Of a DNA stretch of 64,000 nt, positions 30,037 to 39,620 are shown one piece after another. The notes under the pieces were generated by a model. That model made no database searches. It worked only from the letters and a program-made list of their open reading frames with translations, and was not told the origin of the DNA. Source of the stretch: Pseudoalteromonas xiamenensis. GTDB taxonomy: Bacteria; Pseudomonadota; Gammaproteobacteria; Enterobacterales; Alteromonadaceae. The first letter of the stretch is position 1. Every line of letters begins with the position of its first letter. The position numbers were made by a program, and so were the translations under genes. Where the stretch lies: positions 558,001 through 622,000 of the forward strand of contig NZ_CP099917.1 of assembly GCF_030994125.1 (NCBI RefSeq), read 5' to 3'.

Positions 30037-30765
30037 ATGACCTTCGGCCAATACATAAAACAATTGAGAACTGACAAAGCATACAGCCAACCGGAACTCG
30101 CACTGAAAATGAATGTTGAACAAAGTTATTTATCAAAGTTAGAAAACGATAAATCCGTTCCATCCAATGATGTCTTTCGCAAGCTCCTCGCTGCATTAGA
30201 TATGGACATCACCGTATTTATGCAAGGAATAGAAAACTGTGGTTTTAGACACGAACTGCATCAAATCCCAGACATTGAGATGTGGTCACGAGCTCACTCA
30301 ACTAGACAACAGCTTTCAAAAAAACAGTGGCTAAGTGCAGCAATTGCGTCTATCGCGATTGGTGGCGCCTTGTTATTTAGCGGTTATGAAAAGATCTTTT
30401 TCTCTGAAACGCAATATGAATATGTCTCTGACGGGATATTACTCGATGGGGAACCATTACAGGTATTTACCCACTGGAGAACGCTTGTCGTCCCTTTCGA
30501 AGAAAACGGCCACATTGAAAAAGTAGACCAATATCGCAGACAATTCGCACAGCGCCTAGATCCCAAGTCAAAATTGCTATTCGCCTACCGTGGTGAAAGT
30601 TTTGTTGAAACCGATGAGCAAGGTCGCCGTTATTACGTGGAGGAAACCAAAAAACAAAAACAAGTAGCTCGTACTGAGAACGCTTGGATGCAGTTTATTG
30701 GCGTACTTTTTATAATTGCAGGCAGTGCTATGGGCGTATTGCAAAGAGCTTGGTTTAAACCATAA
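30037..30765 (+). CDS. Membrane-anchored XRE-family helix-turn-helix protein
   Basis: A 242-residue protein. Residues 1-66 are an XRE HTH domain (MTFGQYIKQLRTDKAYSQPE; VEQSYLSKLENDKSVPSNDV). A linker leads to a hydrophobic helix (about 98-116, LSAAIASIAIGGALLFSGY), a roughly 100-residue region of mixed composition, and a second hydrophobic helix near the C-terminus (QFIGVLFIIAGSAMGVLQRA). The probable topology is HTH in the cytoplasm and the middle domain in the periplasm. That suggests a one-component membrane sensor that binds DNA directly. The ligand and targets are unknown. AAGGA precedes the start. Confidence 0.75.
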   Translation: MTFGQYIKQLRTDKAYSQPELALKMNVEQSYLSKLENDKSVPSNDVFRKLLAALDMDITVFMQGIENCGFRHELHQIPDIEMWSRAHSTRQQLSKKQWLSAAIASIAIGGALLFSGYEKIFFSETQYEYVSDGILLDGEPLQVFTHWRTLVVPFEENGHIEKVDQYRRQFAQRLDPKSKLLFAYRGESFVETDEQGRRYYVEETKKQKQVARTENAWMQFIGVLFIIAGSAMGVLQRAWFKP

Positions 30766-30790
30766 AAAAGGGGCTTGATGAGCCCCTTTT
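30766..30790. terminator. Bidirectional terminator between the XRE and subtilase genes
   Basis: AAAAGGGGCT (30766-30775), loop TGATG, AGCCCCTTTT (30781-30790), between convergent genes. Confidence 0.88.
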
Positions 30791-30819
30791 AATTTGTTTT
30801 GTGATACAAATTTATTTCA

Positions 30820-33108
30820 TTATTTTGGTGTTGCAGTCACGTTGAGTGTAATGCCGCTTGATGCGCTGTAACCATAGATATCAATGTACCATGTACCTGA
30901 TTGTGGGTTAGTGAAGCTACAAGACTCTGTGTTGCCGTTTTTGTATGGACGACAGTCGTAGTTAGACGTTGTAGATTGTGCACCGTGCGTTACATATAGA
31001 TCCGCGTCGCCTGTACCACCAGACATTGCGATGTTAAGGTCAGCGTAACCATCCGCTAAGTCAACAGTGTAACGTTTCCAAGCGCGACGACTTACCGCCA
31101 CATCGCTAATTGTTTCGTTAATTGGTTGAGCTGTACCTGGGTTAGTGCCTGTGTCTTCATCAAAACTTGCAACTAGATTAATACCAGCGAATGCACTGTA
31201 GCCCTTTAACATCACGTGGTAAACACCACCTGACTGAGTAAGTGAACAAGACTCGTTGTTACCACTTTCGTATGGACGACAATCGTAACTAGACGTTGTA
31301 GGTGCAGAACCAAATTTAACATAAAGATCCGCGTCACCTGTGCCACCTGACATTGCTACTTTTACGTTAGTTGCACCTTGAGGTACTGTAAACGTAAACA
31401 GCAGTTCTTCGTTCTTCGCACCAGCTAGACCTGATTTAGCTACGCCATTTTCAAGTTCAGAACCCGTTGTTGGTGGAGGTGTAACATCACCAGAGCAGCC
31501 GTTTGCAGTGATGTAATCGATCGCAGCTTTAGTTTGTACTAAACCATAACCAAATTTAACATCTCGGCCTGCAGCACCTAAGTCTTGCGCCGTAGCTGTT
31601 AGCACAGTGCGAATTTCAGACGCTGTACAGCTTGGGTGGTGGCTCCACACAAGTGCTGCAACACCCGCAACGTGCGGAGAGGCCATCGATGTACCACTCA
31701 TCTTTCCATAGTTACCTGGACCAATGTTCAATGTTGCAGACATACCGATTTGACCAAGTAGTGTTGCACCATCTGTATCAGAAACCGTAACTGCAGGAAT
31801 AGACGTCGCGTTTGTATCACCTAAAGTACCACCGAAGCTACCCGCTGCGTTGTTATAGATAATCGCGCCAACACCACCGCTATCTTGACAGTTTTTAACT
31901 TTGTCGTGGAATGAGATATTACCACGTTGAATTAAACAGATTTTGCCGCTAGCACCGCCGTCCACAGATTCACCTGTCGCCAAGTTGTACAGCGCAGCCA
32001 TTGCAGAACCTTGGTTTTCCATCGCATTTGATTCAAATGACGAAGAACCAACTTTCAATTCAACAACAGAGCCATCGCCTTCTGGGTAGGTTGAATATAC
32101 ATCAACACCCGGTGCTGCGATTTCTACTTGTGAGTTCTTTTGAGAGAAGTCAGCAAGTTCTTTATTGCTGTCGACTGCAGCTACAGACATAACAGAGTCA
32201 TATGATGCTGGGTAGCTCATCACATCTGTTGTTTTCGTTGCATCGCCATCGTTACCAGCTGCAGCGATTAGTAGCATACCAGCATCTGCAGCCGCTTGAA
32301 TTCCGTTTTTCTCTGTTGTGCTTGAACCCGCACCACCAAGACTCATGTTAACAACATCGGCGCCTGCAGCTTTACATTTGTTGATTGCCGATACTAAATC
32401 AGATGAGTAACCCCAGCCTTCTGCGTTAAACACTTTAATGATGTGCATTGATGGGTCAGTACCAATGACACCACGTACGCCAATACCGTTATTTAGTGCG
32501 GCAATAGTACCAGCAACGTGTGTACCGTGTGGGCCGCCGTTGTCATACCAGTTACCTGTACCGCTATCATTAGTACCTGAAATTGTACCACCTTTCGCAC
32601 CCATGTCTTCATGAGGAAGATCTAGGCCTGAATCGATGATACAAATTTTCTTACCACCTGCAGCAGCTGAAGCAACGCTGTCGTCAACTTGGTCCGCTTG
32701 AACCATGCTGATGCCGTACGGCTGACTTTGCGCCATTAAACGGCGTGGTAAATCTTCTTCTACGTACTCAACGGCACTGTCATTTTGTAATTTTGACAAT
32801 TGCGTTGCATCAAGCTCAGCTACAAATAGGTTTAAATCTGATTTGAAATGTCCATTTTTGATGCCAAGAGTTGCCATTTTTAAATCAGCTACCTTTGCCA
32901 TCGCTCCTTGCGCATTTTTACCTAGTGAAGACACTTGGTCTTTGTATTTAACAATGAAGCGCTTTGGTAAAGGAGACTTAACAGAAGCAACTGTTAAATT
33001 CTCTTTTACAAATTCACCATTTGTTTGTGCTTGAATTGACGCTGATACAGCCATAGAAAGTGCTGTAACGGCGAATAGTACGTGTTTGTTATTTTTATTA
33101 GTCATCAT
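30820..33108 (-). CDS. Secreted subtilisin-like serine protease (S8) with PA insert and two PPC domains
   Basis: A 762-residue exported protease. A signal peptide (VLFAVTALSMAVSASIQAQ) precedes an I9 inhibitor propeptide (about 45-120). The S8 catalytic domain follows, with Asp159 in CIIDSGLD, His194 in HGTHVAG, oxyanion Asn286 in AAAGNDGD and Ser474 in GTSMASPHVAG. A protease-associated domain is inserted between Asn and Ser (about 350-460, KICLIQRGNISFHDKVKNC). Two C-terminal PPC domains (about 555-640 and 665-760) share the GGTGDADLYV motif and a Cys pair (DCRPYESGNNESCS-like). Such enzymes are typical extracellular alkaline proteases of marine bacteria. The start is ATG at 33108 (one later ATG adjoins); a TTG five codons upstream is less likely. 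Confidence 0.93.
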   Translation of the reverse strand: MMTNKNNKHVLFAVTALSMAVSASIQAQTNGEFVKENLTVASVKSPLPKRFIVKYKDQVSSLGKNAQGAMAKVADLKMATLGIKNGHFKSDLNLFVAELDATQLSKLQNDSAVEYVEEDLPRRLMAQSQPYGISMVQADQVDDSVASAAAGGKKICIIDSGLDLPHEDMGAKGGTISGTNDSGTGNWYDNGGPHGTHVAGTIAALNNGIGVRGVIGTDPSMHIIKVFNAEGWGYSSDLVSAINKCKAAGADVVNMSLGGAGSSTTEKNGIQAAADAGMLLIAAAGNDGDATKTTDVMSYPASYDSVMSVAAVDSNKELADFSQKNSQVEIAAPGVDVYSTYPEGDGSVVELKVGSSSFESNAMENQGSAMAALYNLATGESVDGGASGKICLIQRGNISFHDKVKNCQDSGGVGAIIYNNAAGSFGGTLGDTNATSIPAVTVSDTDGATLLGQIGMSATLNIGPGNYGKMSGTSMASPHVAGVAALVWSHHPSCTASEIRTVLTATAQDLGAAGRDVKFGYGLVQTKAAIDYITANGCSGDVTPPPTTGSELENGVAKSGLAGAKNEELLFTFTVPQGATNVKVAMSGGTGDADLYVKFGSAPTTSSYDCRPYESGNNESCSLTQSGGVYHVMLKGYSAFAGINLVASFDEDTGTNPGTAQPINETISDVAVSRRAWKRYTVDLADGYADLNIAMSGGTGDADLYVTHGAQSTTSNYDCRPYKNGNTESCSFTNPQSGTWYIDIYGYSASSGITLNVTATPK

Positions 33109-33480
33109 AATGAACATTTCCAACTTGTTATTGCGTTCGAACAGAAAACTATCAGAACGAAAACAAAATTAACATCTCGACAACAGCGATTTTGTAAACA
33201 AATGTCAACAGAACTTACATCCAAACTTAACAAAACAAACATAAAACTTTAATATTCATAGAGATATATTTAGACTTTATACTTTAAATTTTCTCACTAA
33301 TTCTCATTCTTAAACATCGCCACGCTGAATTTGTAAAATCTTAACGATTTTTATTAACAAATTGCGGACATATATCCTTGTTTGTATATCACACACTATG
33401 AAATCAACTAGCCCCTGCCTCGCAACTGTAGTAAAATGCCCGCGTTTCTAAGCAACCCCATTAATTTTTGAGGAAAACCT
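33109..33480. other. AT-rich divergent region between the subtilase gene and purM
   Basis: There is no ORF. Promoters for both genes must lie here. An imperfect inverted repeat (AATTTGT at 33328-33334, ACAAATT at 33357-33363, with inner AAAATC/GATTTT) sits about 118 bp before purM. I see no convincing PurR box or riboswitch. Confidence 0.5.
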
Positions 33481-34533
33481 GTGAGCGAACAAAAACAGTC
33501 TCTTAGCTACAAAGACGCCGGTGTAGATATCGATGCTGGTAACGCATTGGTTGAGCGAATTAAAGGTGTAGTAAAACGCACACGTCGCCCTGAAGTACTT
33601 GGCGGCATTGGCGGTTTTGGTGCTCTTTGTGAAATTCCAAAAGGCTATCAAGAACCTGTTTTAGTAGCTGGCACTGACGGTGTTGGCACTAAATTGCGTT
33701 TAGCTCTTGATCTTAAAAAGCACGACACTGTCGGTATCGACCTAGTTGCTATGTGTGTAAACGACCTAATCGTTCAAGGTGCAGAACCCCTCTTCTTCCT
33801 TGACTACTATGCAACGGGTAAGTTAGATGTTGATACAGCAGCTGACGTCGTTGCTGGTATTGGTAAAGGCTGCGAATTAGCAGGCTGTTCATTGATTGGC
33901 GGCGAAACGGCTGAAATGCCTGGCATGTACGAAGGCGATGACTATGATATCGCTGGTTTCTGTACTGGTGTCGTTGAAAAATCTAAAATCATTGACGGTT
34001 CAAAAGTTAATGCTGGAGACCAGCTTATCGCGCTTGCATCAAGTGGCCCACATTCAAACGGCTATTCACTGATCCGTAAAGTATTGGAAGTTTCAGGTGC
34101 TGATACAAACAGTGAACTTGAAGGCAAAGCCCTTTCTGCCCACCTACTTGAGCCTACGCGTATCTATGTAAAGTCAGTACTTGAGCTGTTGAAAGACGTT
34201 GATGTTCATGCCTTATCTCATATTACTGGTGGTGGTTTCTGGGAAAATATTCCTCGTGTATTACCAGAAACAGCAAAAGCTGTTGTAAATGGCGCAAGCT
34301 GGAATTGGCCGGTTATTTTCAACTGGTTACAAGAGAACGGCAACATCACGACACATGAGATGTATCGTACGTTTAACTGCGGTGTAGGTATGATTTTAGC
34401 TGTATCAGCAGACAAACTTGCGCAATCACTAGAGATTTTGCAAGCACAAGGTGAAACAGCTTGGCATATAGGCGAAATTCAAACGCGCAACGGTGACGAA
34501 GAGCAAGTTGAAATTCACGGTGGTGCTCAATAA
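33481..34533 (+). CDS. purM: Phosphoribosylformylglycinamidine cyclo-ligase PurM
   Basis: A 350-residue enzyme (AIR synthetase; E. coli 345). It closes the imidazole ring in step five of purine synthesis. Landmarks are [67 protein letters not shown] and [16 protein letters not shown]. The start is GTG at 33481, preceded by TGAGGAAAA. Its TAA stop overlaps the purN ATG (TAATG). Confidence 0.97.
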   Translation: MSEQKQSLSYKDAGVDIDAGNALVERIKGVVKRTRRPEVLGGIGGFGALCEIPKGYQEPVLVAGTDGVGTKLRLALDLKKHDTVGIDLVAMCVNDLIVQGAEPLFFLDYYATGKLDVDTAADVVAGIGKGCELAGCSLIGGETAEMPGMYEGDDYDIAGFCTGVVEKSKIIDGSKVNAGDQLIALASSGPHSNGYSLIRKVLEVSGADTNSELEGKALSAHLLEPTRIYVKSVLELLKDVDVHALSHITGGGFWENIPRVLPETAKAVVNGASWNWPVIFNWLQENGNITTHEMYRTFNCGVGMILAVSADKLAQSLEILQAQGETAWHIGEIQTRNGDEEQVEIHGGAQ

Positions 34534-35177
34534 TGCCCCCAATCCGAATCGTTGTATTGATCTCGGGTAGCGGTTCCAATTTGCAAGCCATCATTGATGG
34601 CTGCAAATCTGGCCAAATTAACGGCAGCATCGCTGCCGTTATCAGTAACAAAGCAGACGCCTATGGCCTGACCCGTGCAAAGCAAGCTGATATTCATTCG
34701 GAAGTATTGGATCATAAAGCATTTGCTTCACGAGACGCTTACGACAGTGCCCTTGCAGACGTTATTAATCAATTTTCCCCTGATCTGGTTGTATTAGCCG
34801 GATTTATGCGTATTCTAACACCTAACTTAGTGCAAAAATTTAAAGGAAAAATGTTGAACATTCATCCATCTTTGTTGCCTAAGTATCAGGGGCTGAATAC
34901 CCACCAAAGGGCAATTGACGCAAATGACGCTGAACACGGTGTTAGCGTACACTTTGTGACTGAAGAATTAGATGGTGGACCTGTAATCGTACAGGCCAAA
35001 GTAGCCATAGAACCTAATGAAACAGCGCAAAGCCTTGCTGAAAAAGTACATGTTCAAGAACATGTCATTTATCCTTTGGTGGTCCAGTGGTTCAGTGAAC
35101 ATAGACTAACAATGGAAGCAGAACATGCAGTTCTTGATAACCAAGTTGTACCAGCACAAGGCGTTAACTACCCATAA
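34533..35177 (+). CDS. purN: Phosphoribosylglycinamide formyltransferase PurN
   Basis: A 214-residue enzyme (E. coli 212). It transfers the formyl group of 10-formyl-THF to GAR. Landmarks are VLISGSGSNLQAIIDGC, LAGFMRILTPNLV, the catalytic NIHPSLLPKYQGLNTH and the HFVTEELDGGPVIVQA region with the active-site Asp. Start and stop are coupled to purM by a one-base overlap. It forms the classical purMN operon. Confidence 0.97.
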   Translation: MPPIRIVVLISGSGSNLQAIIDGCKSGQINGSIAAVISNKADAYGLTRAKQADIHSEVLDHKAFASRDAYDSALADVINQFSPDLVVLAGFMRILTPNLVQKFKGKMLNIHPSLLPKYQGLNTHQRAIDANDAEHGVSVHFVTEELDGGPVIVQAKVAIEPNETAQSLAEKVHVQEHVIYPLVVQWFSEHRLTMEAEHAVLDNQVVPAQGVNYP

Positions 35178-35904
35178 AAATAAACAACGCGTCTTGGCTT
35201 TAAGCTTAGGCGCGCTTTTCTTCTCTTCTTTGCCTTTCACGCTAAGCGCTTCTGAACTTCAGCCTTATAAAGCTGACTATAATATTATGCGCAAAGGTAA
35301 AATTCATGGCGAAGCAAAGAGAGAACTGGAAAAAGCATCGGATCAAACGTACGTACTGAAATATTCCAGCAATATTGAATGGATGATTTTCTCCGATGAG
35401 CGTACAGAAGAGACAACTTTCCTCTATCAGAATGATAAGATCTATCCAACGAGCTATTCGATGGTTCGTGAGGGCACAGGACCTGACAAATCGTATAAAA
35501 TTGACTTCAACCGAATTGAAAAATCAATTACCCACAGTGACAAAAAGTTTCCGTTAAAAGTCGATTGGCGAGAGGACTGGCAAGATTTATTAAGCTATCA
35601 AACTCAGCTTCGTCTTGATGTAAAAGCGGGTAAGACAAAAGTGAGTTATCCTATCATTGGTAAGGAAGGCGACGAAAAGAATTACGAATTCGAAGTCGTT
35701 GGCACGGAAACGATTACGCTACCTATCGGCAATTTTGAGACGATCAAAGTTAAACGTATTTATGATAACGATAAACGACAAGTTTATGTTTGGTTCGCAC
35801 CAAGCTTAGATCATATGTTGGTTCAGCTATTCAAAGGTAAGGATGGGGTTGAACAATTCCAAATTCAACTGAAACACTTTAACAACGAATCAGTAAACAT
35901 TTAA
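35125..35904 (+). CDS. Exported DUF3108 domain protein
   Basis: Up to 259 residues. After a basic stretch (THKNKQR) comes a signal peptide (VLALSLGALFFSSLPFTLSAS), then a DUF3108 beta-rich domain beginning LQPYKADYNIMRKGKIHGEA, with FETIKVKRIYDNDKRQVYVWFAP near the end. Family members are periplasmic and of unknown function. The ATG at 35125 makes the gene overlap purN by 53 bp. TTG codons at 35134 or 35146 would give a more ordinary signal peptide, so the start is uncertain. It probably belongs to the purMN transcript; purMN-DUF3108 neighbourhoods are known in related bacteria. Confidence 0.78.
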   Translation: MQFLITKLYQHKALTTHKNKQRVLALSLGALFFSSLPFTLSASELQPYKADYNIMRKGKIHGEAKRELEKASDQTYVLKYSSNIEWMIFSDERTEETTFLYQNDKIYPTSYSMVREGTGPDKSYKIDFNRIEKSITHSDKKFPLKVDWREDWQDLLSYQTQLRLDVKAGKTKVSYPIIGKEGDEKNYEFEVVGTETITLPIGNFETIKVKRIYDNDKRQVYVWFAPSLDHMLVQLFKGKDGVEQFQIQLKHFNNESVNI

Positions 35905-35940
35905 ATGATAGAGGCCAAAGTAAATTTGGCCTCTATCATT
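35904..35940. terminator. Bidirectional terminator between the DUF3108 and YafJ genes
   Basis: Perfect 16-bp arms AATGATAGAGGCCAAA (35904-35919) and its complement (35925-35940), loop GTAAA. It overlaps the DUF3108 stop codon and lies between convergent genes. Confidence 0.85.
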
Positions 35941-35954
35941 ACGACCTAAAATCG

Positions 35955-36722
35955 TCAAAATACTTTTTCACCCAGTTTGAAGATTACGGCTTCACCTGGT
36001 GACATTTTTTGCCATGCTTCATCGTTCGTAAGTGGTCGAGTTGCAATCACCGTTACAACATCATTTGGCGTTGTCTCTTTTTGAAAATCAATCACGACAT
36101 CGGCATCAATCAATGTTGCTTTGCCAAAAGGAGCTCTCCGTGTGATCCAATGTAAGTTATTGCTGCAAAAGGCCAGCACGTAAACACCATCGGTGAACAA
36201 CATGTTGAACACACCTTTATCTCGCAATCTATTTGCAAGTTTTGCCGCATACTTAAAAACGCTAAGCATGTTAGTTGGTCGCTTCGGGTATTTCTCGCGA
36301 ATTTGATCTAAAATCCAACAGAAAGCAAGTTCACTGTCCGTGTTTCCTACTGGCTTATACCAATCAGTCAGTAAGTCTTGATAATTTGATAACTGCCCGT
36401 TGTGTGCAAACGTAATTTCTCTTCCCCACAACTCTCGAGTAAAAGGATGTGTGTTTTCTAAACAAACTCGACCTCGATTACCCTGACGTATATGACTTAT
36501 CACCGATACGCTTTTGATCGGATACGCTTTGACAAGTTTCGCTATTTCAGATGAGCAACTTGGTTCTGGGTCTTTAAACGTGCGACATCCTTTGCCTTCA
36601 TAAAACGTAATCCCCCAGCCATCACGGTGTGGGCCCGTATTCCCTCCTCGTTCTAGTAGACCAGAAAAGCTAAAACAGATATCAGTAGGCACATTAGCCG
36701 ACATCCCTAACAATTCACACAA
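35955..36722 (-). CDS. Class II glutamine amidotransferase YafJ
   Basis: A 255-residue Ntn-hydrolase-type amidotransferase domain protein. The nucleophile is Cys2 of MCELLGMSANVPTD, exposed after Met removal, with GPHRDGWGITFYEGKG, SHIRQGNRGRVCLENTHPF and TFAHNGQLSNY forming the glutaminase site. There is no synthetase domain, so the acceptor is unknown. E. coli YafJ has the same single-domain form. It is monocistronic. Confidence 0.88.
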   Translation of the reverse strand: MCELLGMSANVPTDICFSFSGLLERGGNTGPHRDGWGITFYEGKGCRTFKDPEPSCSSEIAKLVKAYPIKSVSVISHIRQGNRGRVCLENTHPFTRELWGREITFAHNGQLSNYQDLLTDWYKPVGNTDSELAFCWILDQIREKYPKRPTNMLSVFKYAAKLANRLRDKGVFNMLFTDGVYVLAFCSNNLHWITRRAPFGKATLIDADVVIDFQKETTPNDVVTVIATRPLTNDEAWQKMSPGEAVIFKLGEKVF

Positions 36723-36970
36723 TGCAATATTACTCTTTATTATTAATAGGTTAAAACAGCTAGAAAGGCCTAAGAACCACTTTGGTCATACTCAAATTGC
36801 CAGCCTTTAATCGTATTGATTATCCTGCTCGATACAAGTTTAATTCTAACTTGATTGTAACCCTGACAAGCACTGATAATTTAACCAGTAATGAGTCATA
36901 ATCTCGACGTTTAGTTTGGTTGGTAAATAGTCACGATTCAAGCCGACAAAATTGCCGTGCAATCGACACT

Positions 36971-37531
36971 CTATGAAGCGTCCTGCGCTTGGCGATTGTA
37001 CCGCCAGAAGTGTGCGAACGGATAAGCACTGGTTGAGAACAATGTCGCTGCGTGTAGTGTGAGAACGGTTGTTTTATAAAAAGGCATTAATCCATCAAAA
37101 CCGTAAATTCCTCGAGCTACAAACTGCGTTGCTTCAACGGAACAAATCAATACGGATAACACCAAATTCAACCGCGCAAGTGGAGATAACGCAAAACCTC
37201 CAATCCAATGGAACGCGACGAGTGTTAACATAAATCCACATTCCATAACAAACATTGATAAATAGAACAGCTGCCTTAACGCCATCTTTTCCATATCTAG
37301 AGCAAGAATATAATCTCTAACTATGTCACTCGAAATCGGAAAAATAGTGACGCACACCGCAACGATAAAACAGCTATGTAGTAGTGTATCTGAACGAGTT
37401 TGAATTATGCTTTTGCCAGCAAAATAAAGCATTTTAAAACTGTGATAGCTCAAGGCAACCAACGCAACGTATGCAACCAACTCCAAGACAGTAATTAACC
37501 TACCCAACACTGCTAACATGTTATTGAACAT
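36971..37531 (-). CDS. Hypothetical multi-pass membrane protein
   Basis: A 186-residue protein with five hydrophobic stretches: about residues 5-30 (LGRLITVLELVAYVALVALS), 50-70 (HSCFIVAVCVTIFPI), 85-110 (LFYLSMFVMECGFMLTLVAF), 118-135 (LNLVLSVLICSVEATQF) and 155-170. I do not recognise the family. The C-terminus is polar (HFWRYNRQAQDAS). It is isolated, with 248 bp of non-coding DNA on one side and 501 bp on the other, so the context gives no hint of function. Confidence 0.6.
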   Translation of the reverse strand: MFNNMLAVLGRLITVLELVAYVALVALSYHSFKMLYFAGKSIIQTRSDTLLHSCFIVAVCVTIFPISSDIVRDYILALDMEKMALRQLFYLSMFVMECGFMLTLVAFHWIGGFALSPLARLNLVLSVLICSVEATQFVARGIYGFDGLMPFYKTTVLTLHAATLFSTSAYPFAHFWRYNRQAQDAS

Positions 37532-38032
37532 CGTGGTATTCCTATACTACTTATCTAACTCCGCCTGCGACTTCCCAACGCTCAATTCAGATAGGCTAAT
37601 GCCATCAACTTTCTCTTTTCGCGGAGCAACGAATGGAAAAGTGACGTCGAGACCATGACGCTCCTAAGTCATTGCAAACTGTTCTACCACGCAGGTCACT
37701 CACATGCGTTTTAGCAAAGAAACGGAAAATGTTAATTTTATGGTTCCATATTAACAACAAAAACCGTCACTGACATCCAAAATACTCTACGCAGTCATAT
37801 TTTTATTATTTTCAATGTACTACATGGAAACTTAGATTACGAAGGGTTCATTTTCTGCTTTGAATTATTATCCTTAATTCAATCCATGCAATTTACGTAG
37901 GAACGGAAACCGTCACTCGCCACCTATTTTGCGGACGCAACTGCTTTATTTGGAATATCACCGATTTAAAGCTAACTTTGTTTTAATCAGCACGGTTAAA
38001 AGCTGAGCGCTTCTAGATTATTCCTCTTCCTA
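37532..38032. other. 500-bp intergenic region without a recognisable gene
   Basis: AT-rich DNA with no ORF above noise, no tRNA and no strong hairpin. A 10-base word AACCGTCACT occurs twice (about 37762 and 37908), which may be chance. Confidence 0.5.
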
Positions 38033-38878
38033 TCAATTCGCTTGCTCAAATTTTCTCGCCAAGGTAAATGCCAAGTCATTTGTAATAAATGCATTCGGAA
38101 TGTTTGCGATGATAAGCGCAAGCTCAACCACCGGCAGCGAGGGTAATTTAGCGTGTTCAACTTTAACGAGTGGAGATTTGCAGCTAATGTCCGCCATAGC
38201 ACCAATTGCTTGGTTTTCTAGAATGACAGACTTTTGTGCACTGAAGCTCTGACTCATAAGTACAATATTAAAAGGGGTCGCTAACTTTATTAACCCTTCA
38301 ATGGCGGCTTGGTGAAATTTACAGTCTTTTTCAAATACGGTGATTGGAATGACATCACGTTCAATCAATATCGAATTCTTTAGTCCCGCCCAAATTCCCT
38401 GTCCTCTAAGCAACAAGAATCCTTCTTCTGAGGCAGGCACTCGACTTACGATCGCGAGGTCAAGCTGGCCGGAATCCAACATAATTCTCAATTGATAGCT
38501 CGGCCCACACACTACCTGTATTTCTATCTCGTCGAAAGTATCGTTTAGAACGTTGACTAGTTTTGGTAGAACAGCATCGACGTAATCATCTGGGCAGCCT
38601 ACGCGAACAACATGCTTGATTGATTTATTTTTAACTGCCAATAACGTTTCATCATGCAAGCTGACTAAGCGTCGGGCGTACCGTGCCAATTGCTGCCCTT
38701 CGGCGGTTAAATTTAAATTACGACCATTTTTTAAGAAAATCGGTTTGCCGAGTTCCATCTCAAGCTTTTTCATCTGCATGCTAATAGCAGCTTGCGTGCG
38801 AAACGCTTGTTTTGCCGCTCGTGTGATACTGCCCGTTTCAACAAAAGCGAGTAAAGAACGTAGTGATTCAATATCCAT
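38033..38878 (-). CDS. LysR-family transcriptional regulator
   Basis: A 281-residue protein. Residues 1-60 form the winged HTH (MDIESLRSLLAFVETGSITR, AAISMQMKKLEMELGKPIF). Residues 88-280 form a periplasmic-binding-protein-like effector domain (HVVRVGCPDDYVDAVLPKLV; LDLAIVSRVPASEEGFL). It is divergent from a GST gene with 94 bp between starts, the classic LysR arrangement. It may therefore control that gene and itself. The effector is unknown. Confidence 0.9.
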   Translation of the reverse strand: MDIESLRSLLAFVETGSITRAAKQAFRTQAAISMQMKKLEMELGKPIFLKNGRNLNLTAEGQQLARYARRLVSLHDETLLAVKNKSIKHVVRVGCPDDYVDAVLPKLVNVLNDTFDEIEIQVVCGPSYQLRIMLDSGQLDLAIVSRVPASEEGFLLLRGQGIWAGLKNSILIERDVIPITVFEKDCKFHQAAIEGLIKLATPFNIVLMSQSFSAQKSVILENQAIGAMADISCKSPLVKVEHAKLPSLPVVELALIIANIPNAFITNDLAFTLARKFEQAN

Positions 38879-38972
38879 AAGTAACTCTAATACGTTGCAT
38901 AACTTTAATCAGATAGTGGTTCTTCACCATTATAAGTAAAGTAGGATCACTTTCTACAACAAGGAACTGAAA

Positions 38973-39620
38973 ATGAAACTTTTTATCGCCAATAAAAACT
39001 ACTCTAGCTGGTCGTTAAGAGCGTGGTTAATTCTCAACAAATTAGATATAAAACACGAAGAGATTGTGTTGAAGCTTTTTACCAAGGCGTTTTACCAATC
39101 GCTTCAAGGTATCGCAGCTAACTCAAAAGTCCCTGCTATACAAGATGGAGATATCACCGTGTGTGAATCTCTTGCAATCGGTGAATATATAAGTGAAGCT
39201 TATTGCTCAGGCGCAGGATGGCCAAGCTCCGTAGCCGATAGAGCGAAAGCTCGTGCGCTGAGCGCTGAAATGGTAAGTAGTTTTACGGCACTGAGAAATG
39301 CGATGCCGATGAATATCCGAGCAAATCGTCGCGTTGACATTACCGTCTCTGTGCAAAAAGACATTTCGAGAATCAACGAAATATTCAGCCAAAACAGTCA
39401 TTACGAAGGAGGATGGTTATTTGGTGATTGGTCAATCGTTGACGCCATGTATGCCCCTGTTGTGTTGCGCTTTAAAACCTATGGTGTGTACCTAAGTCCT
39501 CAAGCACAGCAATATTGTAATCATGTACTAAGTTGCCCGACGCTCAAACGATGGATTGACGCGGCTCTTGAAGAAACCGACATTGTTCCAGAAGATGAAG
39601 CAGGGGAAGAGTATGTATAG
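38973..39620 (+). CDS. Glutathione S-transferase family protein
   Basis: A 215-residue protein. The N-terminal thioredoxin-like domain begins MKLFIANKNYSSWSLRAWLI, with Ser-Ser-Trp-Ser at the usual catalytic position, cis-Pro in NSKVPAIQD and the glutathione-binding ESLAIGEYI motif. The C-terminal helical domain contains WLFGDWSIVDAMYAPVVLRF. The substrate is unknown; it resembles the maleylacetoacetate isomerase/YfcF-like group. AAGGAACTGAAA precedes the ATG. Confidence 0.88.
   Translation: MKLFIANKNYSSWSLRAWLILNKLDIKHEEIVLKLFTKAFYQSLQGIAANSKVPAIQDGDITVCESLAIGEYISEAYCSGAGWPSSVADRAKARALSAEMVSSFTALRNAMPMNIRANRRVDITVSVQKDISRINEIFSQNSHYEGGWLFGDWSIVDAMYAPVVLRFKTYGVYLSPQAQQYCNHVLSCPTLKRWIDAALEETDIVPEDEAGEEYV

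Noticed and set aside
33364..33480. Possible purine riboswitch or PurR box before purM
   Set aside because: No conserved riboswitch core or ACGCAAACGTTTGCGT-like site could be seen.
37762..37918. Repeated word AACCGTCACT in the intergenic region
   Set aside because: Only two 10-base copies without symmetry or phasing; within chance expectation.
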